This document shows, piece by piece, positions 24,654 to 33,525 of a DNA stretch of 64,000 nt. How positions within the stretch are numbered: the first letter of the stretch is position 1; the number at the start of each line of letters is the position of its first letter. A model generated the notes under the pieces. It did no database searches. It saw only the letters and a program-made list of their open reading frames with translations, and was not told where the DNA came from. The translations under genes were made by a program, and so were the position numbers. Source of the DNA: Salinispora tropica CNB-440. Its GTDB lineage: Bacteria; Actinomycetota; Actinomycetes; Mycobacteriales; Micromonosporaceae. The stretch covers positions 3,972,144 through 4,036,143 of the forward strand of contig NC_009380.1 in assembly GCF_000016425.1 (NCBI RefSeq). The letters are read 5' to 3'.

Positions 24654-27600
24654 CTAAACCCGACGGACAGTCACCACAACCTGCTCACCGTCGCCCACCT
24701 CACCGGTGAACCCGACCAGCCCCGGGGTGAGCTCCACCGCATCGGCCAGCACCTCCCGGGCCACCACCTCGCGGTACGCGGAGACCGCCGCCCACACCTG
24801 CTCGGATGCGGCGAGCGCGACCACGATCCGGTCCGAGACATCCAGGTCGGCGTCCCGGCGGGCCTGCTGCACCACCCGGATCACATCCCGGGCCAACCCC
24901 TCGGCGGCCAACTCCGGGGTGACCTCGGTGTCCAGGACGACCACGCCCTCACCGCCGGGCAGCGGCGCCGACTGCTCCGCGTCGGCGGCGACCAACCGCA
25001 GCTCGTACTCGCCCTCGGCGAGGGTGACCCCGGCGGCGACCGGAGCGCCGTCAACCAGCTCCCACTCCCCGGCCTTGACCGCCCTGATCACCTGCTGGAC
25101 CGCCCTGCCGACCCGCGGGCCAAGGGCCCGCGGCACCACCGTCAACACCTGCTCGCAGTAGCTGCCCACCTCGTCGGTGAACTCGACCCGCTTCACGTTG
25201 ACCTCGTCGGCGACCAGGTCGGCGAAGGGCCGCAGCGCGGCGGCGGCCGGCGTGGCGACGGTCAACACCGACAGGGGCAGCCGTACCCGCAGACCGCGCG
25301 ACTTGCGCAGTGACAACGCCGCCGAGGCGACCGCCCGCACCGCGTCCATCGCGGCGACCAGATCATGGTCAGCGGGGAACTCCTCCGCCGCCGGCCAGTC
25401 GGTCAGGTGCACCGAACGCTCACCGGTCAGGCCCCGCCAGATCTCCTCGGCCGTCAGCGGCGCCAGCGGCGCCACCACGCGGCAGAGTGTCTCCAGTACC
25501 GTCCACAGGGTGCAGAAGGCGTCCTCGTCGCCCGACCAGAACCGGTCCCGCGAGCGGCGTACGTACCAGTTGGTCAAGGCATCCAGGTAGGACCGCACGG
25601 TGACGCAGGCACCGGAGATGTCGTACCCGTCCAGCTGCGCCTGCACCGTCGACACCAGCTCGTTCGTCTTCGCCAGCACATACCGATCGAGCAGGTGCGC
25701 CGAGGTGGTGCTCCGCCGCGCCTGACGCCCGTCGGCGTTGGCGTAGAGCGAGAAGAAGTACCAGACGTTCCAGAGCGGCAGCAGCACCTGCCGGACCGCG
25801 TCCCGGATGCCGGCCTCGTTCACCGCCATGTCACCACCGCGCAGCACCGGGGAGGACATCAGCATCCAGCGCATCGCGTCCGAGCCGTACGTGTCGAAGA
25901 TGTGATACACGTCCGGGTAGTTGCGCAGGCTCTTGGACATCTTGCGCCCATCCGACCCGAGCAGGATGCCGTGGCTCAGGCAGTTACGGAAGGCGGGTCG
26001 GTCGAACAGCGCCGTGGCGAGCACGTGCATGGTGTAGAACCAGCCGCGGGTCTGCCCGATGTACTCGACGATGAAGTCACCGGGGTAGTGGGACTCAAAC
26101 CAGTCGGCGTTCTCGAACGGATAGTGCACCTGGGCGAACGGCATCGCACCGGACTCGAACCAGCAGTCCAGCACCTCCGGGACCCGGCGCATCATGGACT
26201 TCCCGGTCGGGTCGTCCGGGTTGGGACGGACCAGCTCGTCCACCGCCGGCCGGTGCAGGTCGGTCAGGCGTACGCCGAAGTCCCGCTCCAGTTCGGCGAG
26301 GGAGCCGTAGACGTCCACCCGCGGATAGGCCGGGTTGTCGGACCTCCACACCGGGATCGGCGAGCCCCAGAACCGGTTCCGGCTGATCGACCAGTCCCGG
26401 GCGTTGGCCAGCCACTTGCCGAACGAGCCGTCCTTGATGTGCCCCGGAGTCCAGTTGATCTGCTGGTTGAGCTCGACCATCCGATCCTTGAACCGGGTCA
26501 CCGCGACGAACCAGGACGACACCGCCTTGTAGACCAGCGGGGTGTCGCAGCGCCAACAATGTGGGTACGCGTGGGTGTAGGTGTCCTGCCGGAGCACCAC
26601 GCCACGCTCCTTCAGCTCCCGGATCACCGGCTTGTTGACGTCGAAGACCTGCTCACCCTGGTACGGCGGGACCAGCGCGGTGAACCGGGTACGTTCGTCC
26701 ACGGTGACGACAGTCGGTATGCCGGCGGCGTTACAGGTGTTCTGGTCGTCCTCGCCGAACGCCGGCGCCAGGTGCACGATCCCGGTGCCGTCCTCGGTGG
26801 TCACGAAGTCCGCGCCGAGCACCTGGTACGCGTGCTCACCCGCCGGCTCGACCAGGAAGTCGTACAGCGGGGTGTATCGGCGCCCGACCAGGTCCCGGCC
26901 GTACACGGTGCCGACCTGCTGGTACCCCTCCAGCTCCTTGGCGTACGCGGCGACCCGGGCGGCGCCCAGCACGTAGCGCTGCCCGTCCCGCTCCAACACC
27001 GCGTACTCGATGTCCGGGCCAACGGCGAGCGCCAGGTTGGACGGCAGCGTCCACGGCGTGGTGGTCCAGACCCCCAGCGCGACGGTGCCGCGCAGCAGCT
27101 CCGGTGCGCTCTCGTCGGGTGTGAGCGTCAACCACACGCTGAGCGTCGGGTCGTGCCGGTCCCGGTAGACGTCGTCCATCCGGGTCTCGGTGTTCGACAA
27201 CGGCGTCTCGCACCGCCAGCAGTACGCGAGCACCCGGAAGCCCTCATAGACCAGGCCCTTGTCGTGCAGGCTCTTGAAGGCCCACAGGACGCTCTCCATG
27301 TAGTCCAGGTTCAGCGTCTTGTAGGCACTGGAGAAGTCGACCCAACGGGCCTGACGGGTGACGTAGCGCTCCCAGTCGTGGGTGAACTCCAGCACCGAGC
27401 TCCGGCAGGCCGCGTTGAACCGGTCCACCCCCAGATCGAGGATCTCCGCCTTGCTGGTGATGCCGAGCTGCTTCTCGGCGACCACCTCGGCGGGCAGGCC
27501 GTGGCAGTCCCAACCGAACCGACGCTCCACCCGCTGCCCACGCATGGTCTGGTAGCGCGGCACCACGTCCTTGACGTAGCCGGTGAAGAGGTGGCCATAG

Positions 27601-27833
27601 TGCGGCAGGCCGTTGGCGAACGGCGGACCGTCGTAGAAGACGTACTCGTTGTCGGCGGGGGCGCCGTCGGCGACGACGCCGTCCGCCGATCGTCGGGAGG
27701 CCGGTCGGGCCTCGATGGAGGCCTCGAAGGTCTTGTCGGCCGTCCAGTGCTCCAGGACCCGGCGCTCGATCGCGGGCAGGTCCGGGCTCGCAGGGACTCC
27801 GGTCGCGGTCGGGTCATGCAACGGATAGGCCAT
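24654..27833 (-). CDS. ileS: Isoleucyl-tRNA synthetase
   Basis: 1059 residues, the length of the large eukaryote-like/actinobacterial IleRS type. The class I HIGH motif is present as PFANGLPHYGHLFTGYVKD near residue 80, and KMSKS as GRKMSKSLRNYPD. The editing domain lies between them (WTTTPWTLPSNLALAVG), and the anticodon-binding domain follows (RSRDRFWSGD). It charges tRNA-Ile. A T-box leader with an ATC specifier directly precedes it, so expression is set by uncharged tRNA-Ile. ATG 27833 is preceded by AAGGAG at 27846-27851. Confidence 0.97.
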   Translation of the reverse strand: MAYPLHDPTATGVPASPDLPAIERRVLEHWTADKTFEASIEARPASRRSADGVVADGAPADNEYVFYDGPPFANGLPHYGHLFTGYVKDVVPRYQTMRGQRVERRFGWDCHGLPAEVVAEKQLGITSKAEILDLGVDRFNAACRSSVLEFTHDWERYVTRQARWVDFSSAYKTLNLDYMESVLWAFKSLHDKGLVYEGFRVLAYCWRCETPLSNTETRMDDVYRDRHDPTLSVWLTLTPDESAPELLRGTVALGVWTTTPWTLPSNLALAVGPDIEYAVLERDGQRYVLGAARVAAYAKELEGYQQVGTVYGRDLVGRRYTPLYDFLVEPAGEHAYQVLGADFVTTEDGTGIVHLAPAFGEDDQNTCNAAGIPTVVTVDERTRFTALVPPYQGEQVFDVNKPVIRELKERGVVLRQDTYTHAYPHCWRCDTPLVYKAVSSWFVAVTRFKDRMVELNQQINWTPGHIKDGSFGKWLANARDWSISRNRFWGSPIPVWRSDNPAYPRVDVYGSLAELERDFGVRLTDLHRPAVDELVRPNPDDPTGKSMMRRVPEVLDCWFESGAMPFAQVHYPFENADWFESHYPGDFIVEYIGQTRGWFYTMHVLATALFDRPAFRNCLSHGILLGSDGRKMSKSLRNYPDVYHIFDTYGSDAMRWMLMSSPVLRGGDMAVNEAGIRDAVRQVLLPLWNVWYFFSLYANADGRQARRSTTSAHLLDRYVLAKTNELVSTVQAQLDGYDISGACVTVRSYLDALTNWYVRRSRDRFWSGDEDAFCTLWTVLETLCRVVAPLAPLTAEEIWRGLTGERSVHLTDWPAAEEFPADHDLVAAMDAVRAVASAALSLRKSRGLRVRLPLSVLTVATPAAAALRPFADLVADEVNVKRVEFTDEVGSYCEQVLTVVPRALGPRVGRAVQQVIRAVKAGEWELVDGAPVAAGVTLAEGEYELRLVAADAEQSAPLPGGEGVVVLDTEVTPELAAEGLARDVIRVVQQARRDADLDVSDRIVVALAASEQVWAAVSAYREVVAREVLADAVELTPGLVGFTGEVGDGEQVVVTVRRV

Positions 27834-27845
27834 CGGGGGGTCGCG

Positions 27846-28085
27846 CTCCTTCGCAGCTCACTCTTCGTGGGTCTGCGAGGACGAACCCGCTCCGGACGCC
27901 GTCGGCGTGCCGGGGCAGGGCCCGCGGTACCACCCCGCTTGGCGGCCAGGATCGACCGCCCGCTCGTTGGCCGGCTGTGACGGGCCGAACCCGTCCGGTT
28001 CTACTCGGGCGCGGACGCCCTTTCTTCCGGAGGCTCACCGGTGATATCCGGGTCGTCGCCGTGTGGTCGCCAACCCTACCCGACC
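27846..28085 (-). promoter_or_regulatory. ileS T-box riboswitch (translational type)
   Basis: The minus strand carries the T-box core gggtggtaccgcg (plus 27923-27936), whose UGGN bulge pairs with the acceptor end of uncharged tRNA. Upstream lies a short stem I with a specifier loop reading gATATCacc; the ATC isoleucine codon is at 28043-28045. Next to the start codon, tcctcgcag (27873-27881) can pair with ctgcgaagga (27847-27856), which contains the Shine-Dalgarno AAGGAG. So the off state sequesters the ribosome site and does not terminate transcription. This agrees with the known actinobacterial ileS T-boxes. The 5' boundary is approximate. Confidence 0.93.
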
Positions 28086-28126
28086 CCGGGTAGGGATCGC
28101 CGCGCACTTTCCCACCGCCGGACCAG

Positions 28127-28160
28127 CCGATCATGAAGCTCCGACCAGCTCCATGATCGG
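28127..28160 (-). terminator. phoD terminator hairpin
   Basis: ccgatcatg (28127-28135) pairs with catgatcgg (28152-28160), extended by inner agct/agct pairs past single mismatches. The hairpin starts 10 bp after the phoD stop. Confidence 0.7.
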
Positions 28161-28169
28161 CCGGCATGG

Positions 28170-29732
28170 TCATCGCGGAGCGGGGAGGGTGGTGCTCCAG
28201 AGAGAGTTGCCGGTGCGGTCCCGCAGATGAACCGTGCAGGCGCCGCTGTCAGCATCGATACGCACCTCGCCGAAGTGCTGGAAACCCCCCGCGGGGCTGG
28301 TGTTCGCGCTGGGCGGCGCGTTGACGAAGACCGCCTGGGGACCGAACGTGCCATCCAGCTTGTTGGGGCCGAAGGCGCCGGCGTGCGCCGGGCCGGAGAC
28401 GAACTCCCAGAACGGGGTGAAGTCGGCGATCGCCGCCCGGGCAGGGTCGTAGTGGTGGGCGGCGGTGTAGTGGACATCGGCGGTGAGGAAGAAAATACCG
28501 GTCACCCCGGCGCGGTGGGCCGCCCGAAGCACCTCGGCGAACTCCAACTCCCGGCCCGCGGGCGCCCCCGGGTCGCCCTGCGCCACGCCCTCCTGGGCCG
28601 AACCGTCCGGCACCACCAGACCGAGCGGCAGGTCGGCGGCGATCACCTTCCACGTCGCCCGAGAGCGGGTCAGCTCGCGGATCAGCCACTCCCGCTGCTC
28701 CCGGCCGAGCAGTCCCCGGTCCGGGTCCGGGTAGGTGTTCCCGTCGTTCGGGTCCTTCCAGGTACGCATGTCAAGCACGAAGACGTCCAACAACGGCCCG
28801 TACGGCAGCCGCCGGTAGCGGGGTCCACGGACCGGGGTGGGCAACCACTCGTCGAACGCCTGCCGGGCGCGGGCGGCGAGCACGTCAACCCGCTTCTCCG
28901 TGTACCGATCATCGACCAGCACCTCGCCCGGGTACCAGTTGTTCGTCACCTCATGGTCGTCCCACTGGTTGACCTGTGGCACCTCGGCGACAAACTCCCG
29001 CAGGTGCTCGTCGAGCAGGTTGTACGCGTACTGCCCCCGGAACTCCGCCAGGGTCTCGGCGACCTTGCTCTTCTCCGGGGTGACGAGGTTCCGCCAGATC
29101 CGCCCGTCGGGCAGCGGCACCGTCTCGGTCAGCGGGTTGTCGGCATACACCGTGTCACCGCTACAGAGGAAGAAGTCGGGTTCGGTGGCGCGCATGGCGG
29201 CGAAGATGGACATGCCACCGAAGTCGGGGGCGATGCCCCAGCCCTGCCCAGCGATATCTCCGGTCCAGACAAACCGGATGTCGCGCCGCCTACGACGTGG
29301 ACCGGGGGCCGTCCGCAGGGACCCGGTTAGCGGCTCGCTGCACAACCCTGGCCGGTCCAGGCTCTCCGCCCGGACCCGGTAGTACCAACGCTCACCAGCC
29401 GGCAACCCGCGCAGTCGCACCTTGCCGGTGAAGTCCCCAGTCGGGTCCAGGACCGGCCCCCGCAGCCGCCGGGCGTCTCGCAGGTCCGGCCGGCGACCCA
29501 CCTCCACCAGCATCCGGCCGGGCCGGTCAGCCCGGGTCCACACCACCGCCGACTGGGCGGAGACGCCGCCGCTCTGCACCCCGTGCGTGAGAACGGGACG
29601 ACCGGCCGGGCGCCAACCCGCGGTGGCGGGCCCGGCGGTGCCGCTGGCACCGCCCAGGAGCACTCCGCCAGCGGCTCCCGCACCCGCGGCAAGGCTGGCC
29701 CGCAGTAGCGTACGTCGATCGAACTCGGTCAT
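28170..29732 (-). CDS. phoD: PhoD-like alkaline phosphatase/phospholipase D, Tat-exported
   Basis: 520 residues from ATG 29732 (GGAGG 4 nt upstream); an upstream extension was rejected. The start gives a twin-arginine signal peptide, FDRRTLLRASLAAGAG, followed by a hydrophobic stretch. The Fe/Ca metallophosphatase core has VWTGDIAGQGWG, FFLCSGDTVYADN and QWDDHEVTNNWYPGE, with the C-terminal His cluster FLTADVHYTAAHHYDP. PhoD hydrolyses phosphate mono- and diesters outside the cell and usually responds to phosphate limitation; no PHO box was identified here. The gene appears monocistronic. Confidence 0.93.
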   Translation of the reverse strand: MTEFDRRTLLRASLAAGAGAAGGVLLGGASGTAGPATAGWRPAGRPVLTHGVQSGGVSAQSAVVWTRADRPGRMLVEVGRRPDLRDARRLRGPVLDPTGDFTGKVRLRGLPAGERWYYRVRAESLDRPGLCSEPLTGSLRTAPGPRRRRRDIRFVWTGDIAGQGWGIAPDFGGMSIFAAMRATEPDFFLCSGDTVYADNPLTETVPLPDGRIWRNLVTPEKSKVAETLAEFRGQYAYNLLDEHLREFVAEVPQVNQWDDHEVTNNWYPGEVLVDDRYTEKRVDVLAARARQAFDEWLPTPVRGPRYRRLPYGPLLDVFVLDMRTWKDPNDGNTYPDPDRGLLGREQREWLIRELTRSRATWKVIAADLPLGLVVPDGSAQEGVAQGDPGAPAGRELEFAEVLRAAHRAGVTGIFFLTADVHYTAAHHYDPARAAIADFTPFWEFVSGPAHAGAFGPNKLDGTFGPQAVFVNAPPSANTSPAGGFQHFGEVRIDADSGACTVHLRDRTGNSLWSTTLPAPR

Positions 29733-29817
29733 GGTTCCTCCCGGATTGGGGACTGACCCCGCCGTTCTACCGAGCCGACATGACCTTCCCCCACGGCCCA
29801 GATGGCCAACACGGGAA

Positions 29818-29841
29818 CGCGGAATGATCGGTCGTTCCGCG
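29818..29841 (-). terminator. Hairpin downstream of ndk
   Basis: cgcggaatgatc and ggtcgttccgcg pair over 12 positions with two G-T pairs, 45 bp past the ndk stop on the minus strand. Confidence 0.55.
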
Positions 29842-29885
29842 CGGCGACGCCCCGCACCACGCACGGCACGCCGCGGCCGCCGTCC

Positions 29886-30311
29886 TCAGACCAGCTCCGG
29901 GAACCAGAGCCCAATCTCGCGCTTCGCGCTGTCGACGGAATCGGAGGCGTGCACGAGGTTCTCCCGGTTCGACAACGACAGGTCGCCCCGGATGGTGCCG
30001 GCCGCGGCCCGCCGGCCGTCGGTGACGCCGATCATGCCGCGTACGACCTCGATGACCTGGTCTCCCGAGAGCACGAGCGCGACCAGTGGACCGCTGGTCA
30101 TGAAGGTCTTCAGCGGCGGGTAGAAGGGCTTGTCGACGTGCTCGGCGTAGTGCTGATCGGCGAAGTCCTCGTTCAGCGTCCGCTGCACCATCGCGTCGAC
30201 CTGCAGGCCCTTACGCTCGAATCGGGAGATAATCTCGCCGACCAGCCCGCGGCGGACCGCATCGGGCTTGATCAATACGAGCGTACGCTCGTCCGGGCTG
30301 CTGCTGGACAC
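29886..30311 (-). CDS. ndk: Nucleoside diphosphate kinase
   Basis: 141 residues: ERTLVLIKPDAVRRGLVGEII at the N-terminus, and the active-site NLVHASDSVDSAKREIGLWF with the phosphorylated His. The length and every family block agree. It balances NTP pools by transferring the gamma-phosphate via phosphohistidine. The start is GTG 30311. It diverges from the membrane-VOC gene across a 142-bp gap that must hold both promoters. Confidence 0.98.
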   Translation of the reverse strand: MSSSSPDERTLVLIKPDAVRRGLVGEIISRFERKGLQVDAMVQRTLNEDFADQHYAEHVDKPFYPPLKTFMTSGPLVALVLSGDQVIEVVRGMIGVTDGRRAAAGTIRGDLSLSNRENLVHASDSVDSAKREIGLWFPELV

Positions 30312-30453
30312 GCTGTTCCTCCTGTACGCCGAAGGCGGCCGGGCTGGGTACGGTCAGCGTAACGGCCCGGTCTCGGCGCCGGCTCGGCGGTCGGTTCCTT
30401 CCCCCGACGGTCAAGCCGGCCTAGCCTGACCCCCACCCCCTAGGAGGTCCACA

Positions 30454-31773
30454 GTGGCGAATGGCGGTAGCCGCCCGATCGCGCCGGTCCGCAGGCTGGT
30501 CGGCGCGGCACTGGGCACCGTGGCGACGTTCGTGATCCTGTTCGGCCTGGGCATGCCGAGTTGGTCGATCGTGGCGCTCGGCGGCGCGATCCTGGTGCTG
30601 GCGGTCGCGCTCGCCACGGTTCGGGCCGGTGGGCGCACCTGGGTCATCGGTGAGGGGACGGTGCACACCGTCTCCGAGCCACCAACCCAGTACGCATTCG
30701 GCCGCTGCGAGCTCCAGCTCTTCATCGACGCGCCCGGGCTACCACCACGATCCAAGAAGATCATCGAACCGCGGGTACCGGTCGCCAAGTGGCCGGCGCC
30801 GGGCCAGGCCCTACCGATCCGGGTGGCGCTCGACGACCAGCGGCACGTCCGCGTCCTCTGGGACGAAGTGCTGACGCACGCCGAATCCGCGAGGGTCGGC
30901 GCGGGGGACCTGCCCCTGCACCAACCCGACTCGGACCTCCCGGTGGAGGAGCTCCTGATCCAGCAGGAAGCACCGCCGTGGGCCGGCCGGGCGGCCGACG
31001 ACGAGCTTCGGGACCCGTACGGCGACCCTGTCCCGCCGCCGACCGAGCCCAGCGCCGTCGTCGTCCACCACGTCCCCGGCGGCCCGACGGTCCTCGACGG
31101 GGAACTGGTCAACCCACCCGCCTCCGGCGACCTACCGCGCCGCGCCGCGCCGAACCCCCGAACCCCCGCCGAACAACGATTCGACGTGTCGGCCGAGGCA
31201 GCAGCATTCGAGGCGGCGTCCGCCTCCACACCAGCCCGACCGCCCGCCGAGGAGCCCGGGCCGCCCGCCGAGGGGTTCCGGGTACCCGCCCCGGCGGACC
31301 CGGTCGACCTGCCCCTCGACGACCCGATGCCGCCGTACGCCGAGGAACCGGTGATCCCGGACCTGGACGAGGCGATCTTCGGGGAGCCTGCCGGTGACCC
31401 GCCGATCGCCGGGGTGGGGTTCACCTTGCTCGTCACCGACCTGGCCCGGTCGCTCGCCTTCTACCGGGACCTCGGCTTCACCGAAGTTGACCAGGGCTCC
31501 GGGAACGCGGTGCTCGCCTCCGGGGCGACCCGCCTGGTGCTCCGGGAGGCCACCGAGGCCGTCCCCATCAGCCGTCGGCTCGTGCATGTCAACCTGGAGG
31601 TTGACGACATCGAGGACGCGTACGCACGGCTGCGCGAATCCGGCGTCCGCTTCACCTATCCGCCGCGGGTCGTCAACCGCGGATCGCGGCTGGAGGTGTG
31701 GGCGGCTGCCTTCCGCGACCCGGACGGGCACGGCATCGCCCTCACCCAGTGGCGGGAACGCGCCGAGGCCTGA
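30454..31773 (+). CDS. Membrane-anchored protein with C-terminal VOC (glyoxalase-fold) domain
   Basis: 439 residues from GTG 30454, with AGGAGG 7 nt upstream. Two closely spaced membrane helices (about 13-33 and 36-58) lead to a beta-rich region (GRTWVIGEGTVHTVSEPPTQYAF, VPVAKWPAPGQALPIRVALD). A Pro/Glu-rich acidic linker spans about 150-310. The last ~125 residues are a VOC domain: GVGFTLLVTDLARSLAFYRDLGF, NAVLASGATRLVL, HVNLEVDDIEDAYARL, FRDPDGHGIALTQW. VOC proteins include glyoxalases, dioxygenases and antibiotic-binding proteins. The metal ligands cannot be assigned with certainty. A VOC domain attached to membrane helices is unusual. Confidence 0.85.
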   Translation: MANGGSRPIAPVRRLVGAALGTVATFVILFGLGMPSWSIVALGGAILVLAVALATVRAGGRTWVIGEGTVHTVSEPPTQYAFGRCELQLFIDAPGLPPRSKKIIEPRVPVAKWPAPGQALPIRVALDDQRHVRVLWDEVLTHAESARVGAGDLPLHQPDSDLPVEELLIQQEAPPWAGRAADDELRDPYGDPVPPPTEPSAVVVHHVPGGPTVLDGELVNPPASGDLPRRAAPNPRTPAEQRFDVSAEAAAFEAASASTPARPPAEEPGPPAEGFRVPAPADPVDLPLDDPMPPYAEEPVIPDLDEAIFGEPAGDPPIAGVGFTLLVTDLARSLAFYRDLGFTEVDQGSGNAVLASGATRLVLREATEAVPISRRLVHVNLEVDDIEDAYARLRESGVRFTYPPRVVNRGSRLEVWAAAFRDPDGHGIALTQWRERAEA

Positions 31774-31783
31774 GTGGGTCCGG

Positions 31784-32194
31784 TCAACCGAGGATCACCC
31801 GCCGCACGTGCAGGGCGTACGCCCACACCAACGCGAAGATGACCCCGAGCACCAGCAGCGACCAGTGCAGCACGCCGGCCAGCAGCAACGCGCCCTGCAG
31901 AATGATCCCCGCCGGCCAGGCCCAGGCACGACGGATCAGTCCAGCCAGCAATACCGCCACCACCGCCAGCGCCACCACCGCGGCGATCGCGGCAGCACTC
32001 AGCCCGCCGCCAACCACCCGTATCGGCTGGATGGCCAGCACCAGGACCAGGGCCTCAAGGCTTAGGAGCCCGGCACCGAGGCCGGCCACCGCCCGCTGCG
32101 GGTTACGCAACCCGGAGCGGCGCGGCGGCGACGTCGGGCCCTTCGGCAGTTCGCCCGCCGGTCCCGGCCCGGAGGGACGCCCCGCGGCGGTCAT
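31784..32194 (-). CDS. DUF4233 membrane protein
   Basis: 136 residues with a Pro-rich N-terminus and about four hydrophobic helices (RNPQRAVAGLGAGLLSLEALV, then AAIAAVVALAVVAVLLAGLI, GIILQGALLLAG, LLVLGVIFALVWAYAL). It matches DUF4233, a family commonly found directly after folC in actinobacteria; function unknown. The ATG overlaps the folC stop by four bases (ATGA). It ends 10 bp from the convergent VOC gene. Confidence 0.9.
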   Translation of the reverse strand: MTAAGRPSGPGPAGELPKGPTSPPRRSGLRNPQRAVAGLGAGLLSLEALVLVLAIQPIRVVGGGLSAAAIAAVVALAVVAVLLAGLIRRAWAWPAGIILQGALLLAGVLHWSLLVLGVIFALVWAYALHVRRVILG

Positions 32195-33525
32195 CGCTTC
32201 AGCAGCCGGCGGGCATCGGCCACGGTCACCACCGAACCGGTGACGAGTACGCCGATCCCCGCCAGCTCACCGGGGACATCCTGCTCAGCCAGCGCCACCG
32301 CCGCCTCGATAGCGTCCGGCATCTGCTCCGCCACCACCACCCGGTCCGGACCGAGGACCTCGGCGGCGAGCGTCGCCAGTTCCTGCGTGGGCATCGCCCG
32401 TGGCGAGCTGTTGCGGGTAACCACCAGCTGGTCGACGACCGGCTCCAGCAGTTCGAGCAGGCTGAACGCGTCCTTGTCAGCGAGGACACCGAGTACGGCA
32501 ACCAGTTTGCTGAAGGCGAACTCCTCCTGCAGCGCGGTGACCGTGGCCGCCATGCCCTGCGGGTTGTGCGCACCGTCGAGCAGCACGGTCGGCGCGGTAC
32601 GGACCCGCTCCAACCGCCCCGGCGAGCTCACCGCGGCGAACCCCTCCCGGACCGTCTCGACGTCCAGCTGGCGGCGCTCACCCGCGCCGAGGAACGCCTC
32701 CACGGCCGCGAGCGCCACCGCGGCGTTCTGCGCCTGGTGGGCACCGTGCAACGGAACAAAGAGCTCCTCGTACTGCCCGCCGAGCCCCTGCAGGGTCAGC
32801 ACCTGCCCACCGACCGCGACCGCCCGGCGCAGCACCCCGAACTCGGCGCCTTCCCGGGCGATCGTCGCGCCGACCTCGGCGCAACGCTCGAGAACCGGAC
32901 GCGCCGCCTCCTCCTCCTGTCCAGCCGAGATCACCGTCGCGCCCTTGTGGATGATGCCCGCCTTGTGGAGCGCGATGTCGGCGATCGTGTCGCCAAGCCA
33001 CTCGGTGTGGTCGAGCCCGATCGGGGTCAACACCGTGACACCGGCCTGAAGCACGTTGGTCGAGTCCTCCGCGCCGCCGAGACCCACCTCGACGACGGCG
33101 ACATCCACCGGGGCGTCGGCGAAGGTGGCGAACGCCAGCGCCGTGGTCAGGTCGAAGTAGGTCAGGGGCTCCGCGGACCGCTCGTCAACCAGTCGGGCCA
33201 GCGGCGCGACCTCGCGGTAGGCCGCGACGAACCGCTGTTCGTCAACCGGCTCGCCGTCCAGGCTGATCCGCTCACGGACGGTCTCCAGATGTGGGCTGGT
33301 GTACCGCCCGGTACGCAGCCCGAACGCCCGCAACAGCGAGTCGATCATGCGGGCTGTCGAGGTCTTTCCGTTGGTACCGGTGAGGTGAATCGACGGGTAC
33401 GCCCGCTGCGGGCTCCCGAGCAGGTCCAGCAGCATCCCGATCCGGTCCAGCTCGAAGACCATCCGAGTGAACCCGCGAGTGGCGAGCTCCGCCTCAACGG
33501 CAGCGAAATCAGTCTGGTCGGTCAC
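32191..33525 (-). CDS. folC: Folylpolyglutamate synthase / dihydrofolate synthase
   Basis: 444 residues from GTG 33525, which overlaps the valS stop by four bases; a longer frame inside valS was rejected. Motifs: the P-loop SIHLTGTNGKTSTARM, the GLGGAEDSTNV loop, LDHTEWLGDTIADIA and LLDGAHNPQGM, all typical of Mur-ligase-fold FolC. It adds glutamate to dihydropteroate and then extends folates. The order valS-folC-DUF4233 with overlapping ends indicates one message. Confidence 0.95.
   Translation of the reverse strand: MTDQTDFAAVEAELATRGFTRMVFELDRIGMLLDLLGSPQRAYPSIHLTGTNGKTSTARMIDSLLRAFGLRTGRYTSPHLETVRERISLDGEPVDEQRFVAAYREVAPLARLVDERSAEPLTYFDLTTALAFATFADAPVDVAVVEVGLGGAEDSTNVLQAGVTVLTPIGLDHTEWLGDTIADIALHKAGIIHKGATVISAGQEEEAARPVLERCAEVGATIAREGAEFGVLRRAVAVGGQVLTLQGLGGQYEELFVPLHGAHQAQNAAVALAAVEAFLGAGERRQLDVETVREGFAAVSSPGRLERVRTAPTVLLDGAHNPQGMAATVTALQEEFAFSKLVAVLGVLADKDAFSLLELLEPVVDQLVVTRNSSPRAMPTQELATLAAEVLGPDRVVVAEQMPDAIEAAVALAEQDVPGELAGIGVLVTGSVVTVADARRLLKR

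Noticed and set aside
25365..27980. 871-residue open frame antisense to ileS
   Set aside because: It is the usual high-GC antisense shadow (His/Arg/Val-rich, no domain); ileS is unambiguous on the other strand.
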